DNA of 30,891 nt, taken from assembly GCA_040881175.1 (NCBI GenBank), contig JBBEDS010000007.1, positions 1-30,891 on the forward strand. Direction: 5' to 3'. Positions 21,657-29,145 of this stretch are shown here, piece by piece. The DNA comes from JBBEDS01 sp040881175 (GTDB lineage Bacteria; Patescibacteriota; Minisyncoccia; 2-02-FULL-40-12; IGHO2-01-FULL-4-A). Position 1 is the stretch's first letter, and every line of letters starts with the position of its first letter. Below the pieces are notes generated by a model that saw nothing but the letters and a program-made list of their open reading frames with translations, was not told the DNA's origin and did no database searches. The translations under genes were made by a program, and so were the position numbers.

Positions 21657-23048
21657 ATGGCAGATGAAATCAGAGTCAGAATAGCTCCCTCACCAACGGG
21701 GTTTTTGCATATTGGAACCGCCCGCACGGCTCTTTTCAACTGGCTGTTCGCGAGACACAATAGCGGCAAGTTTATCTTACGTATCGAAGACACCGACCTA
21801 GAAAGGTCAGAGAAGCGATTCGAAGATGATATCCTTAATGGTCTAAAATGGCTTGGTCTTGAATGGGATGAATTCTACAAACAAAGCGATCGCATACCCA
21901 TCTATTCAAAATATATCCAAAAACTTTTGGAACAAGGAAAAGCTTTTCATTGCTATCACACCGAGGAAGAGCTAGAGAAGGAAGGACGAGAGCAGCTTGC
22001 GAAAAAGGGTCTTCAAAGGCATGTTTGCGAATACAAGAATAAAGATTCATCAGCTCCGGCACACCAGGGCATCATCCGGCTTGCTGTCGATGAGAATTCA
22101 AAGAGAAAGATCAAATTCAACGATACGGTCAGGGGAGATATTGAATTTGAGGAAAAGTTGCTAGGGGATTTTAGCATCGCTAAAGACGTAGAGACTCCTT
22201 TGTATAACCTGGCAGTTGTCGTAGATGATTATGAAATGGACATCTCCCATGTAATACGAGGTGAAGACCACATCGCCAATACTCCCAAGCAGATATTACT
22301 GATGGAGGCCTTGGGTTTTGAGATGCCGCAATTTGTTCACCTGCCGTTGATACTAGGCGAAGATAGGTCAAAGCTTTCCAAGCGTCATGGCGCAACCTCG
22401 ATGATTGAATATCGTAAGCTCGGATATTTACCCGAAGCTCTAATGAATTTTCTTGGACTGCTTGGCTTTACTCCGCCGGATGGAAAAGAGATTCTATCAG
22501 CTAGCGAGTTGATAGAGGCTTTTGATTTGGTCAAAGTCCATAAATCAGGAGCAATATTTGATATTAAAAAACTAGATTGGGTAAACGGGGAATATATTAA
22601 AAAATTGAGCGAGGCAGAGCTGGTTGATAAGCTGAGCGAATTCGCTAACTCGGATAACAAAGATTACATTTTTAAAATAATGCCTTTGGCAAGAGAGAGA
22701 ATAAAAAAACTTTCGGACATATCCGAGTTTAGCTATTTCTTTCAGAATCCAGATTACGACAAAGAGCTATTGCGTTGGAAATCCAGAAGTGATGAAGAAG
22801 TAAAAAAATCTCTAGAGGAAGTAGAGAAGATAATTGAAAAGTTAGGGACGGATGAACAAGGAAAATTACGTAATGAGCTGGATGAACTGGGAAAGAAGTT
22901 GGAAGATAGGGGACTGGTATATTGGCCTTTGCGCGTTGCCCTTTCGGGCCAGAAGGCATCGCCTGATCCAGTAGACATGGCAGAGATTTTAGGTAAAGAA
23001 AAGACCCTCGAAAGGGTCAGAGTGGCTAAAGAGCTAGTCTTGGCATAG
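21657..23048 (+). CDS. gltX: glutamyl-tRNA synthetase
   Basis: A class I synthetase that charges tRNA-Glu (a tRNA-Glu lies at the window start). The 463 residues contain the HIGH-type motif in APSPTGFLHIGTART (10-23), DTDLERS, the HVIRGEDHIANTPKQ segment, the KMSKS-type KLSKRHG (239-245) and a helical anticodon-binding C-terminus. Glu versus Gln, and discriminating versus non-discriminating specificity, cannot be settled from sequence alone. Its last 5 codons overlap a convergent minus-strand gene whose terminator lies inside the gltX coding sequence. Confidence 0.96.
   Translation: MADEIRVRIAPSPTGFLHIGTARTALFNWLFARHNSGKFILRIEDTDLERSEKRFEDDILNGLKWLGLEWDEFYKQSDRIPIYSKYIQKLLEQGKAFHCYHTEEELEKEGREQLAKKGLQRHVCEYKNKDSSAPAHQGIIRLAVDENSKRKIKFNDTVRGDIEFEEKLLGDFSIAKDVETPLYNLAVVVDDYEMDISHVIRGEDHIANTPKQILLMEALGFEMPQFVHLPLILGEDRSKLSKRHGATSMIEYRKLGYLPEALMNFLGLLGFTPPDGKEILSASELIEAFDLVKVHKSGAIFDIKKLDWVNGEYIKKLSEAELVDKLSEFANSDNKDYIFKIMPLARERIKKLSDISEFSYFFQNPDYDKELLRWKSRSDEEVKKSLEEVEKIIEKLGTDEQGKLRNELDELGKKLEDRGLVYWPLRVALSGQKASPDPVDMAEILGKEKTLERVRVAKELVLA
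22997..23018 (-). terminator. antisense terminator inside the gltX 3' end
   Basis: A GACCCT/AGGGTC stem with a 4-nt loop (23003-23018), followed on the minus strand by TTTTCTT. It terminates the 111-aa minus-strand gene that ends at 23034. Confidence 0.75.
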
Positions 23049-23369
23049 GGGATAGTGTCGGCCGACGATCCGATCGCCACCAGTGAATGCTAATGCCTTT
23101 GGCTGTAACGGCTCATGGAAGATAACCACAACCATAATTTTTTTACCCTGCAGTCTGCCTGGAACTGTTTGGAATCCGGTGACTCTGAGAGAAAATTTGT
23201 TCTCAAATATACAGAAGATATCAAGCCAGACATTGAAGAATATTTCGATAAGCTCCGGGTCAAGGCAGATATTCGAGTAATTCCCCAAAGTCCTTACCTC
23301 GATCTTACCGAGATGGCCAATATCGTCGATGTGCCGAACCTTGTACTGAAAGGTATTCTCACTGGACAT
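23034..23369 (-). CDS. hypothetical soluble protein, 111 aa
   Basis: The family is not recognised. It has no signal peptide or clear membrane helix; strand-rich composition with hydrophobic stretches such as KKIMVVVIFHEP. A competing plus-strand frame (23115-23408) covers the same bases, but only the minus frame has a full unit: promoter TTGACT-N17-TATAGT, AAGGAG 8 nt before the ATG, and a terminator after the stop. It overlaps the 3' end of gltX by 15 bases, and its promoter lies inside the first codons of the divergent peptidase gene. Confidence 0.7.
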   Translation of the reverse strand: MSSENTFQYKVRHIDDIGHLGKIEVRTLGNYSNICLDPELIEIFFNVWLDIFCIFENKFSLRVTGFQTVPGRLQGKKIMVVVIFHEPLQPKALAFTGGDRIVGRHYPLCQD

Positions 23370-23385
23370 ATGACATTCTCCTTTT

Positions 23386-24660
23386 GTGAAGTTTCAAATG
23401 TGGAATAACTATAAAATAGAATTCAAGACTAGTCAACTTTTACTAATATTTTCTTTAGTAATTTTTTGTCTTTTACTAGTGCCAACGGCCAAAGCGGCAG
23501 AGGATATTAATCAAGAGATTCTTAATCTGAGGAGTCAGATTGAGGAGTTGACCAAGCAGGCTGAACAATATAAGGGGACGATTGCTCAAAAACAAAAACA
23601 GGCAAAAACATTACAGCAGCAAATAGATATTCTTGAGAACCAGATAAAGAGACTGGAGACCAGCATCGGTATCACAGAGAGACAAATCTCGTCTTCCGAG
23701 CTGGAGATTATAAATCTAGAGGGAGAGATATTTGATGCCCAGAGAGAAGTCGATCAAAAACGCCAAGCGATAGGGGAGTTGATCTCTTTTCTCTATCAGA
23801 GGGACAAGCTTAGTCTATTGGCCATATTGCTAAAATCTCCTCGTCTGTCTTCTTTCGCAAGTGAAGCGGAGCAGGCTGAGAGTTTGAATAAGCAGTTGAC
23901 CGGACTTTTGACAGAAATAAAAATTAAAAAACAAATCCTGGAAGAGAACAGAGATCAGCTTTCGCAGAAAAAAAACGAACTGGAAGATCTAAATGTAAAG
24001 CAGAATAGTCAAAAGATATCTTTGAGCGGTAGTAAGATTGGCAAGGGTAATCTTTTAACCGAGACCAAGGGAGAGGAAGTCAGGTATCAGGAACTACTGA
24101 GAGAGGTTGAGAAAAAACAGACGGAGTTCTTTAATGAATTACAAAGATTGGAGAATGAGGCAGTAGAGTCCGGAGCTTTTATCGTCCACGTTACAGCTGA
24201 TAACGTGCCACCCAAGGGGAATGTATTCAGATGGCCGTACGATGACTATTTCTTAACTCAGGGGTTCGGCTATACAACTTATGCTAGGAGGGGAGCATAT
24301 GGCGGAGCTCCCCATAACGGAATCGATTTTGCGTCTGGGCTCGGCACGCCTATACGTTCAATTGGTTCCGGGGCCATATTAACAAGCGGTTTCAACAGCG
24401 GATTCGGGAATTGGGTTGCTGTGCGCCATGACAATGGACTGGTCAGCGTCTACGCCCACATGGGTTCGCCGACAGGCTTAGCTAATAGCACGCCCGTCTC
24501 CAACTCATCGATAATCGGTTACGAAGGCTCTACCGGTAATTCCACTGGATCTCACTTGCATCTGAGTCTATATAGAGACTTCTTCACATATCTAAAGAAC
24601 GACCAGCTTTATTTCAACTACTTTGACGGAACCCTTAATCCGTTGGATTATTTGCCATAA
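23386..24660 (+). CDS. secreted coiled-coil M23 (LytM) endopeptidase, EnvC-like
   Basis: Up to 424 residues from a GTG at 23386; an ATG at 23398 is an alternative start. A signal peptide ends near TAKA-AED (37). A long Gln/Glu/Lys-rich coiled coil covers about 40-260. The C-terminal LytM domain keeps its zinc residues: H310 and D314 (HNGID) and the HLH at 390-392, with H358 in YAHMG. This predicts an active peptidoglycan peptidase, unlike E. coli EnvC, whose LytM domain is catalytically dead. A likely role is in cell separation or wall remodelling. A TGACATTCT lies 6 nt before the GTG, fitting the leaderless pattern. Confidence 0.92.
   Translation: MKFQMWNNYKIEFKTSQLLLIFSLVIFCLLLVPTAKAAEDINQEILNLRSQIEELTKQAEQYKGTIAQKQKQAKTLQQQIDILENQIKRLETSIGITERQISSSELEIINLEGEIFDAQREVDQKRQAIGELISFLYQRDKLSLLAILLKSPRLSSFASEAEQAESLNKQLTGLLTEIKIKKQILEENRDQLSQKKNELEDLNVKQNSQKISLSGSKIGKGNLLTETKGEEVRYQELLREVEKKQTEFFNELQRLENEAVESGAFIVHVTADNVPPKGNVFRWPYDDYFLTQGFGYTTYARRGAYGGAPHNGIDFASGLGTPIRSIGSGAILTSGFNSGFGNWVAVRHDNGLVSVYAHMGSPTGLANSTPVSNSSIIGYEGSTGNSTGSHLHLSLYRDFFTYLKNDQLYFNYFDGTLNPLDYLP
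23408..23436 (-). promoter_or_regulatory. promoter of the 111-aa gene, inside the M23 peptidase gene
   Basis: On the minus strand, TTGACT (23436-23431), 17-nt spacer, TATAGT (23413-23408). It lies within the signal-peptide codons of the divergent plus-strand gene. Confidence 0.68.
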
Positions 24661-24680
24661 TTTGGTCTAATTTTAATTTT

Positions 24681-24689
24681 TGCTAAGAT
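24681..24689 (+). promoter_or_regulatory. extended -10 promoter of NDH-2, leaderless
   Basis: TGCTAAGAT, then six bases, then the ATG at 24696; no Shine-Dalgarno. Confidence 0.55.
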
Positions 24690-24695
24690 ATCCAT

Positions 24696-25970
24696 ATGAT
24701 TAATATCTTAATTCTAGGTGGCGGTTTCGGCGGCATACGTGCCGCTTTAGATTTGAGCAAAAGAGTAGGCCACAAGAAGGATATTAAGATTACTCTAGTA
24801 GACAAGCAAAGCTCTCAAACATTCTTCCCAACTCTGTATGAGCTAGCTTCCGTCTACGGAGTGGATCATCAGCATCCATTTCACACAAAACTTCGCGGCA
24901 CGGTTTCTATCCCGTATGCGGATATTTTTAAGGGCAAGCATATTGACCTAGTAGAAGCCGAAATTAAACACATTAATTTAGGGGGTAAACATGTAACTAC
25001 TAATAGCGGGTCAGATCTGCCATTCGACTATTTAATAATAGCCATGGGTTCTACGGTATCGACTTTCGGCATACCCGGAGTGGAGGAGTATGCCCATAAA
25101 TTTAAAACTCTTGAAGATGGACTTTTGTTAAACGACAAGATCGAAGATACATATATTGCGGCTGGTAAAAAAGAAAAACCCTTGCCAGTGCATATTCTCG
25201 TTGGTGGGGCAGGATTTACTGGAGTGGAATTGGCCGCTGAACTTTCATCTTGTACCATTCATATAGCTCATAGGCATAATGTGACTGAGAATAACTGTAC
25301 CGCTATTACTCTCCTGGAGGCCGGCCCTACTATATTACCGGCCATATCAGAGAAGGAGAGGAATAAGATAAAAGCCAGATTGGTGAGATTGGGCGTTAAT
25401 CTTTTGGAAAATTCAGCGATAAAAGAAGTCGGGCCCGATTTTGCAAAGCTGGCGGATGGCAGTGTTTTGAAGGGCGATATCATCATATGGACTGCCGGTG
25501 TGAGGGCTTTAGATATTCTAAAATCAATTGATGGTCTTGAGCTGGATGAGAAGGGGAGGATAGTGGTTAACGACTTTATGCAGACAAATCATCCAAATAT
25601 ATTTGCGGTTGGTGACAATATAAATTTTGTAGATAAAAAAACAGGCAAATCAATTCCTCAAATGGCATACGTGGCCATAGAGCAGGGGAGGGTGGCTGCT
25701 GAAAATGTTTCACGGCTAGCTACTAGCAAGAGGCAGAACGGGGGAGAGGCGAGTCTAAAAAAATATGACCCGCATCTGGATGTATGGATCGCACCTGTAG
25801 GTGGAAAGAATGCCGTGGTTCACATAGGAGGGTGGGGGAGATTCGATGGATTCTTAGGCTATCTGGTTAGACAGCTAGTTGATCTGAGATACTTCTTGTC
25901 AGTCCTGCCATTCTTCAAAGGATTTAAGCTCTTCCTAGAAGATACAAGGATTTTTGTTAAAAATGACTGA
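24696..25970 (+). CDS. ndh: type II NADH dehydrogenase (NDH-2), FAD-dependent
   Basis: A 424-residue pyridine nucleotide-disulphide oxidoreductase. The FAD-binding GGGFGG (8-13) opens the protein, a second Rossmann motif, VGGAGFTGVELAAEL, lies near residues 169-183, and NIFAVGDN near residue 305 contacts FAD. The C-terminal part (FLGYLVRQLVDLRYFLSVLPFFKGF) is amphipathic and typical of membrane attachment. It would oxidise NADH and reduce quinone without pumping protons. No other respiratory complex is in the window. Together with the CXXCH protein at the left end it hints at some electron-transfer capacity. Sulphide:quinone reductase is a less likely alternative. Confidence 0.88.
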   Translation: MINILILGGGFGGIRAALDLSKRVGHKKDIKITLVDKQSSQTFFPTLYELASVYGVDHQHPFHTKLRGTVSIPYADIFKGKHIDLVEAEIKHINLGGKHVTTNSGSDLPFDYLIIAMGSTVSTFGIPGVEEYAHKFKTLEDGLLLNDKIEDTYIAAGKKEKPLPVHILVGGAGFTGVELAAELSSCTIHIAHRHNVTENNCTAITLLEAGPTILPAISEKERNKIKARLVRLGVNLLENSAIKEVGPDFAKLADGSVLKGDIIIWTAGVRALDILKSIDGLELDEKGRIVVNDFMQTNHPNIFAVGDNINFVDKKTGKSIPQMAYVAIEQGRVAAENVSRLATSKRQNGGEASLKKYDPHLDVWIAPVGGKNAVVHIGGWGRFDGFLGYLVRQLVDLRYFLSVLPFFKGFKLFLEDTRIFVKND

Positions 25971-25984
25971 CCTGTGGATAACTT

Positions 25985-26013
25985 TTGACACATGTCGCAA
26001 AATATTGTCTAAT
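25985..26013 (+). promoter_or_regulatory. promoter of the secreted repeat protein
   Basis: A consensus TTGACA (25985-25990), 17-nt spacer, TCTAAT (26008-26013). The leader contains a GGGGGAAG Shine-Dalgarno before the ATG at 26040. Confidence 0.75.
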
Positions 26014-26039
26014 GAGAGTAGGGGGGAAGTAGTAAATTT

Positions 26040-26447
26040 ATGAATAAGATAAACAAAACACTTCCATTGATACTCATAGCAATACTTGCTCTGTCTTTAA
26101 CTCTCTCTAGTACTGCCCTAGCGGCAGATTCTGAAGGAATCCAATTTAACGTACCATCCCTGCCAAATCCATTAGATCTGTTAGAAAATGACGTTCTACA
26201 GGACGCTGCAGATAGTAAGGGTATAGGGACGACCGTTCCAAGCCTTCCTAAGCTTCCTGGATTCAAAGATATTATAGCTGGTACTAGCGGAAATGCCTTC
26301 AGTGAGCTAATTAATACCGATGCCTTCTCATCCGATGACATTAGCGGCACGCTAAAGGCAGTAGCTGTCCTAGCGATCAATCTATTCCTCATTGTTATAC
26401 AGACAGTAGCGGGCATATTAAAGGTATTGTTATCATTCTTATCCTGA
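26040..26447 (+). CDS. secreted membrane-anchored protein with VPSLP repeats, 135 aa
   Basis: A signal peptide (about 1-28, TALA-AD), a short extracytoplasmic part, and a C-terminal membrane helix (about 110-135) ending two residues after the hydrophobic run. Two copies of an S-x-G-I-x3-VPSLP unit occur at residues 31-42 and 59-70, 28 residues apart, suggesting internal duplication. The family is not recognised. A strong sigma70-like promoter precedes it. Surface location is inferred from the signal peptide and tail anchor. Confidence 0.75.
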   Translation: MNKINKTLPLILIAILALSLTLSSTALAADSEGIQFNVPSLPNPLDLLENDVLQDAADSKGIGTTVPSLPKLPGFKDIIAGTSGNAFSELINTDAFSSDDISGTLKAVAVLAINLFLIVIQTVAGILKVLLSFLS

Positions 26448-26521
26448 TCTAGATAACTCAACGTCGTACAACCTACATTGTGCGTCCTACTAAATAAAGC
26501 AAAAGCCCTCTATCCTCTATC

Positions 26522-26551
26522 AAAAAACCCCGCGATGCGGGGCGTTGTTTT
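26522..26551. terminator. terminator of the acyl-CoA synthetase gene, possibly bidirectional
   Basis: CCCCGC-GAT-GCGGGG (26528-26542). On the minus strand it is followed by T6, a strong terminator. On the plus strand CGTTGTTTT follows, which could stop transcription of the secreted repeat protein gene. The rest of 26448-26571 holds nothing recognisable. Confidence 0.88.
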
Positions 26552-26571
26552 ATCTATTCCCTTCTGGGGAA

Positions 26572-28263
26572 TCACAGGCGGTCTATTAGGTCGTGAAATT
26601 TCTTCACAACTACTTCCCCTCTGGTTTTCAGGGTCGGAGTTTGCTCGAGCTGTTTGCTGTCGAGTATCTCGATAGCTCCTACTTTTCGTATACCCTCCCC
26701 TGCTTGTTCTATGGCCAATGCGAGGGTCGTATATAAGGTCTCATCTACCTCTAATTTTCTAGCCAGATCCGCTATGAATACTAAAGCAACGAGATACGGT
26801 TTGTTGTCACCACAGACTACGACCTCTTCAATTCGAGGATCGATGTTCCGTATAGTATACTCAAGCTGTTCAATCTGAGCTTCAGTGACGAATTCGCCAT
26901 GGGCGAGTTTTACACCCTTCCCAATTTTACCGACGTAGTTGAACCTGTTACCTATTTGAGTACCAATATCACCGGTACGATAGGAGTTGGAATTCCCGAA
27001 CTTACTAAGAGGCTGTTCTTTGCGTCCCCAATAGCCGAGCATGACATTAGGCCCGGCGACAGTTATTTCCCCAGTCTTCGGGTCTAAGCCGACCCAACCT
27101 TTGCCTATGATTTTTCCATCAATAGTTACCGCTCCAGCAGCTTCCGTTTGTCCGTATACGTCTTCGATTACAATACCCATGTCAGCGAAGAATACCTTCT
27201 CGTTGATGCCTATCTTAGCTCCAGCACTAATGTAGTGTCTTACTTCGCCAAATCCTAGGGCTCTTTTGATGAGCCAATGTTTCCAGCTACGAGGCATAGG
27301 TAATTTGAACTTTGTTTCGATCTGTTTCTTGAAGTTTATCCATACCTTTGGCACTGCCAGGAAAACTGTTGGTTTAACTTTTCTGAGTACCGCTGGGAAA
27401 TTCTTTCTTAGCTTTTCTCTGTCTTTGACGACCTCTCTAGCATGCTCGGTGAAGTACACCTTGTAGCCGAATCGAAGGTGACAGAAGAATGTGGCTATCA
27501 GATCAGAGATATGGCCGAGTGATAGATATGACAGGATCCTATCTTTATCAGATACTGCCAGTTCTTCACCGATAGCCTCTACGGCAGCTGAAATATTTTC
27601 ATGAGAAAGCATCACGCCCTTTGGGTCTCCTGAGGTTCCGGAGGTATAGGGCATGATTAATACATCGGCCGTCTCCTTGGGTACATACTTCCAGCCGTAG
27701 GGCATGATCAGCATGGGCCAATCCATTTCCGACCAAGGTGTTCCGATCTTGTCTACAAGATGACCGGAGACTTCTAGCTTGATCTTTGTTGGATTCAAAA
27801 GAAAAATACCGTGACGATAATCTTTCTGGCCGTCATACCATTCACAGCCTGCAGCGAGAGTCTCGTCGTTGAATGCGTAGTCGTCAATATCAGTCAGATA
27901 CTCTTCCAAACATGCCGGTATAATTAGCAGCTTAGGCTGGCAATCAGCTAGAATCTTTTTCAGGTCAACCTGCCCCTCTTCTTTTACGAGGGGAGCATTA
28001 ATGGGTACCGGGATGGCACCAATGAGCATTATGCCCAACAATGCGAAAAAGGACTCGGGAAGACTCAAAGGGATAAATGCGACTCGGTCGCCGCTCTTAA
28101 CACCTTCTTTCTCCAGGCCTTTAGCCATGTATATGGCCATTTCGATATAGTCTTCCCAGGTATAGTATTCTTTTCTGCCGTTTGCTTTGATGAGGATCAG
28201 GGCATCTTCTCTGACATCCCTGTTTGTCGCTATCTCTTTTAGGAACTTTGCCATGAAGTCCAT
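26572..28263 (-). CDS. fadD: long-chain acyl-CoA synthetase (AMP-binding family)
   Basis: A 563-residue ANL-superfamily enzyme that activates a carboxylic acid, probably a long-chain fatty acid, via an acyl-adenylate. The P-loop MPYTSGTSGDPKGVMLSHE begins at residue 204. VYGQTEAAG (A5 motif) is near 368 and YRTGDIG (A7/A8) near 430, and a conserved C-terminal Lys region, LKTRGEVVVKKF, ends the protein. GGGGAGG sits upstream of the ATG with a canonical promoter, so the gene belongs to the Shine-Dalgarno class. No CoA ligase partner or beta-oxidation gene is in view. The substrate is not determinable. Confidence 0.9.
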   Translation of the reverse strand: MDFMAKFLKEIATNRDVREDALILIKANGRKEYYTWEDYIEMAIYMAKGLEKEGVKSGDRVAFIPLSLPESFFALLGIMLIGAIPVPINAPLVKEEGQVDLKKILADCQPKLLIIPACLEEYLTDIDDYAFNDETLAAGCEWYDGQKDYRHGIFLLNPTKIKLEVSGHLVDKIGTPWSEMDWPMLIMPYGWKYVPKETADVLIMPYTSGTSGDPKGVMLSHENISAAVEAIGEELAVSDKDRILSYLSLGHISDLIATFFCHLRFGYKVYFTEHAREVVKDREKLRKNFPAVLRKVKPTVFLAVPKVWINFKKQIETKFKLPMPRSWKHWLIKRALGFGEVRHYISAGAKIGINEKVFFADMGIVIEDVYGQTEAAGAVTIDGKIIGKGWVGLDPKTGEITVAGPNVMLGYWGRKEQPLSKFGNSNSYRTGDIGTQIGNRFNYVGKIGKGVKLAHGEFVTEAQIEQLEYTIRNIDPRIEEVVVCGDNKPYLVALVFIADLARKLEVDETLYTTLALAIEQAGEGIRKVGAIEILDSKQLEQTPTLKTRGEVVVKKFHDLIDRL

Positions 28264-28297
28264 GGGTTTCCTCCCCTATTGTGAAGTTTCTGGGTTG

Positions 28298-28325
28298 ATA
28301 ATAACATAAAAATTCGTGCAGTCAA
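28298..28325 (-). promoter_or_regulatory. promoter of the acyl-CoA synthetase gene
   Basis: On the minus strand, TTGACT (28325-28320), 16-nt spacer, TATTAT (28303-28298). The leader starts with the CTTCACAA element shared with two other genes. Confidence 0.6.
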
Positions 28326-28370
28326 TTTTTAATTTGGTATGCGTGTGATAAAATTTCGGCATACATTTTT

Positions 28371-29144
28371 ATGTGGTACTCCAAAGTAGAAAATTTTATG
28401 GCCGCTACCGGGTACGAAATAGACGGTATTTGGTATCCGAGAGTCACCTCGATCTCTTCAATCAAGGCGAAGCCCGCTTTATATTATTTTTATGCAAACC
28501 AAAAAAGTTTTGCCGTGGCCGAGGCGATAAAAAATAAGTCAGCCGAAGAAGGAACCCTCTTGCATGACACCGTAGAGGCGATTCTAAAGGGGAAGGATCC
28601 AGAAATCCCTGATTTAATTAAGCCAGCCGTGACCGCTTTCCTTGATTTCAAGCAGCAAAATGAGATTGTCCCCCATCAGATCGAGGCACGCATAATAAGT
28701 AAAAAACACCACTATGCCGGGACTTTGGATTGTCTGGCGGAGCTGAATGGCCAACTTGGGGTGCTGGATCTCAAGACTTCTTACGCCATATATCGGGATT
28801 ATGGAATCCAGACGTCTGCCTATGTAGAGGCATTGCGAGAAGACTCCTCTATGCCCCCTCTAAAACGCTGGATTTTGCGTCTGGACCAGTCGAGGGTATG
28901 TCTGAAAGGTTGTGGCTCGAAAATGCGTGAGAAAGGCGGGAGCGTCAAAATTAGGGCAGCCAAGAAGACCAAGGCTGTTACTGAATGTCCTCATGTCTGG
29001 GACGATATGGCGGGAGAAGTTGAGTTGAAAGAGTTGCCTGATTTCGAGAAGGACATTAAGGCTTTCCTTGCTTCAAAAACTCTGTGGGAATGGGAGAACG
29101 AATTTTGGCTGAGCAAAATAAAAAACGGCCAGAGGCCGTCTTAG
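28371..29144 (+). CDS. PD-(D/E)XK superfamily nuclease, RecB/phage-exonuclease type
   Basis: A 257-residue protein with the ordered motifs of the RecB-like nuclease fold: GTLLH (61-65), HQIEA (E105), AGTLD (D120), LDLKTS (D133-x-K135) and Q147...Y151. A C-x3-C...C-x-H set (C177, C181, C206, H208) after the nuclease core may bind zinc. A Cas4-type iron-sulphur cluster is unlikely because the required Cys upstream of the nuclease motifs is missing, and no CRISPR array is present. A TGATAAAAT box lies 16 nt before the ATG and no Shine-Dalgarno is visible. It is convergent with a second PD-(D/E)XK-like gene, sharing one terminator. DNA end processing is inferred. Confidence 0.82.
   Translation: MWYSKVENFMAATGYEIDGIWYPRVTSISSIKAKPALYYFYANQKSFAVAEAIKNKSAEEGTLLHDTVEAILKGKDPEIPDLIKPAVTAFLDFKQQNEIVPHQIEARIISKKHHYAGTLDCLAELNGQLGVLDLKTSYAIYRDYGIQTSAYVEALREDSSMPPLKRWILRLDQSRVCLKGCGSKMREKGGSVKIRAAKKTKAVTECPHVWDDMAGEVELKELPDFEKDIKAFLASKTLWEWENEFWLSKIKNGQRPS
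29119..29139. terminator. bidirectional terminator between the two nuclease-like genes
   Basis: ACGGCC-AGA-GGCCGT (29125-29139), inside the last codons of the plus-strand gene. On the minus strand it is followed by T6, a strong terminator for the 508-aa gene. On the plus strand TCTTAGTTT follows. Confidence 0.85.
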
Positions 29145-29145
29145 T

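Noticed and set aside
23115..23408. 97-codon plus-strand frame with a plausible-looking protein
   Set aside because: It shares its bases with the minus-strand 111-aa gene, which has promoter, Shine-Dalgarno and terminator; the plus frame has none of these.
28371..29144. Cas4-like nuclease, hence a possible CRISPR-associated locus
   Set aside because: No repeat array or other cas gene is present, and the cysteines do not match the Cas4 iron-sulphur pattern.
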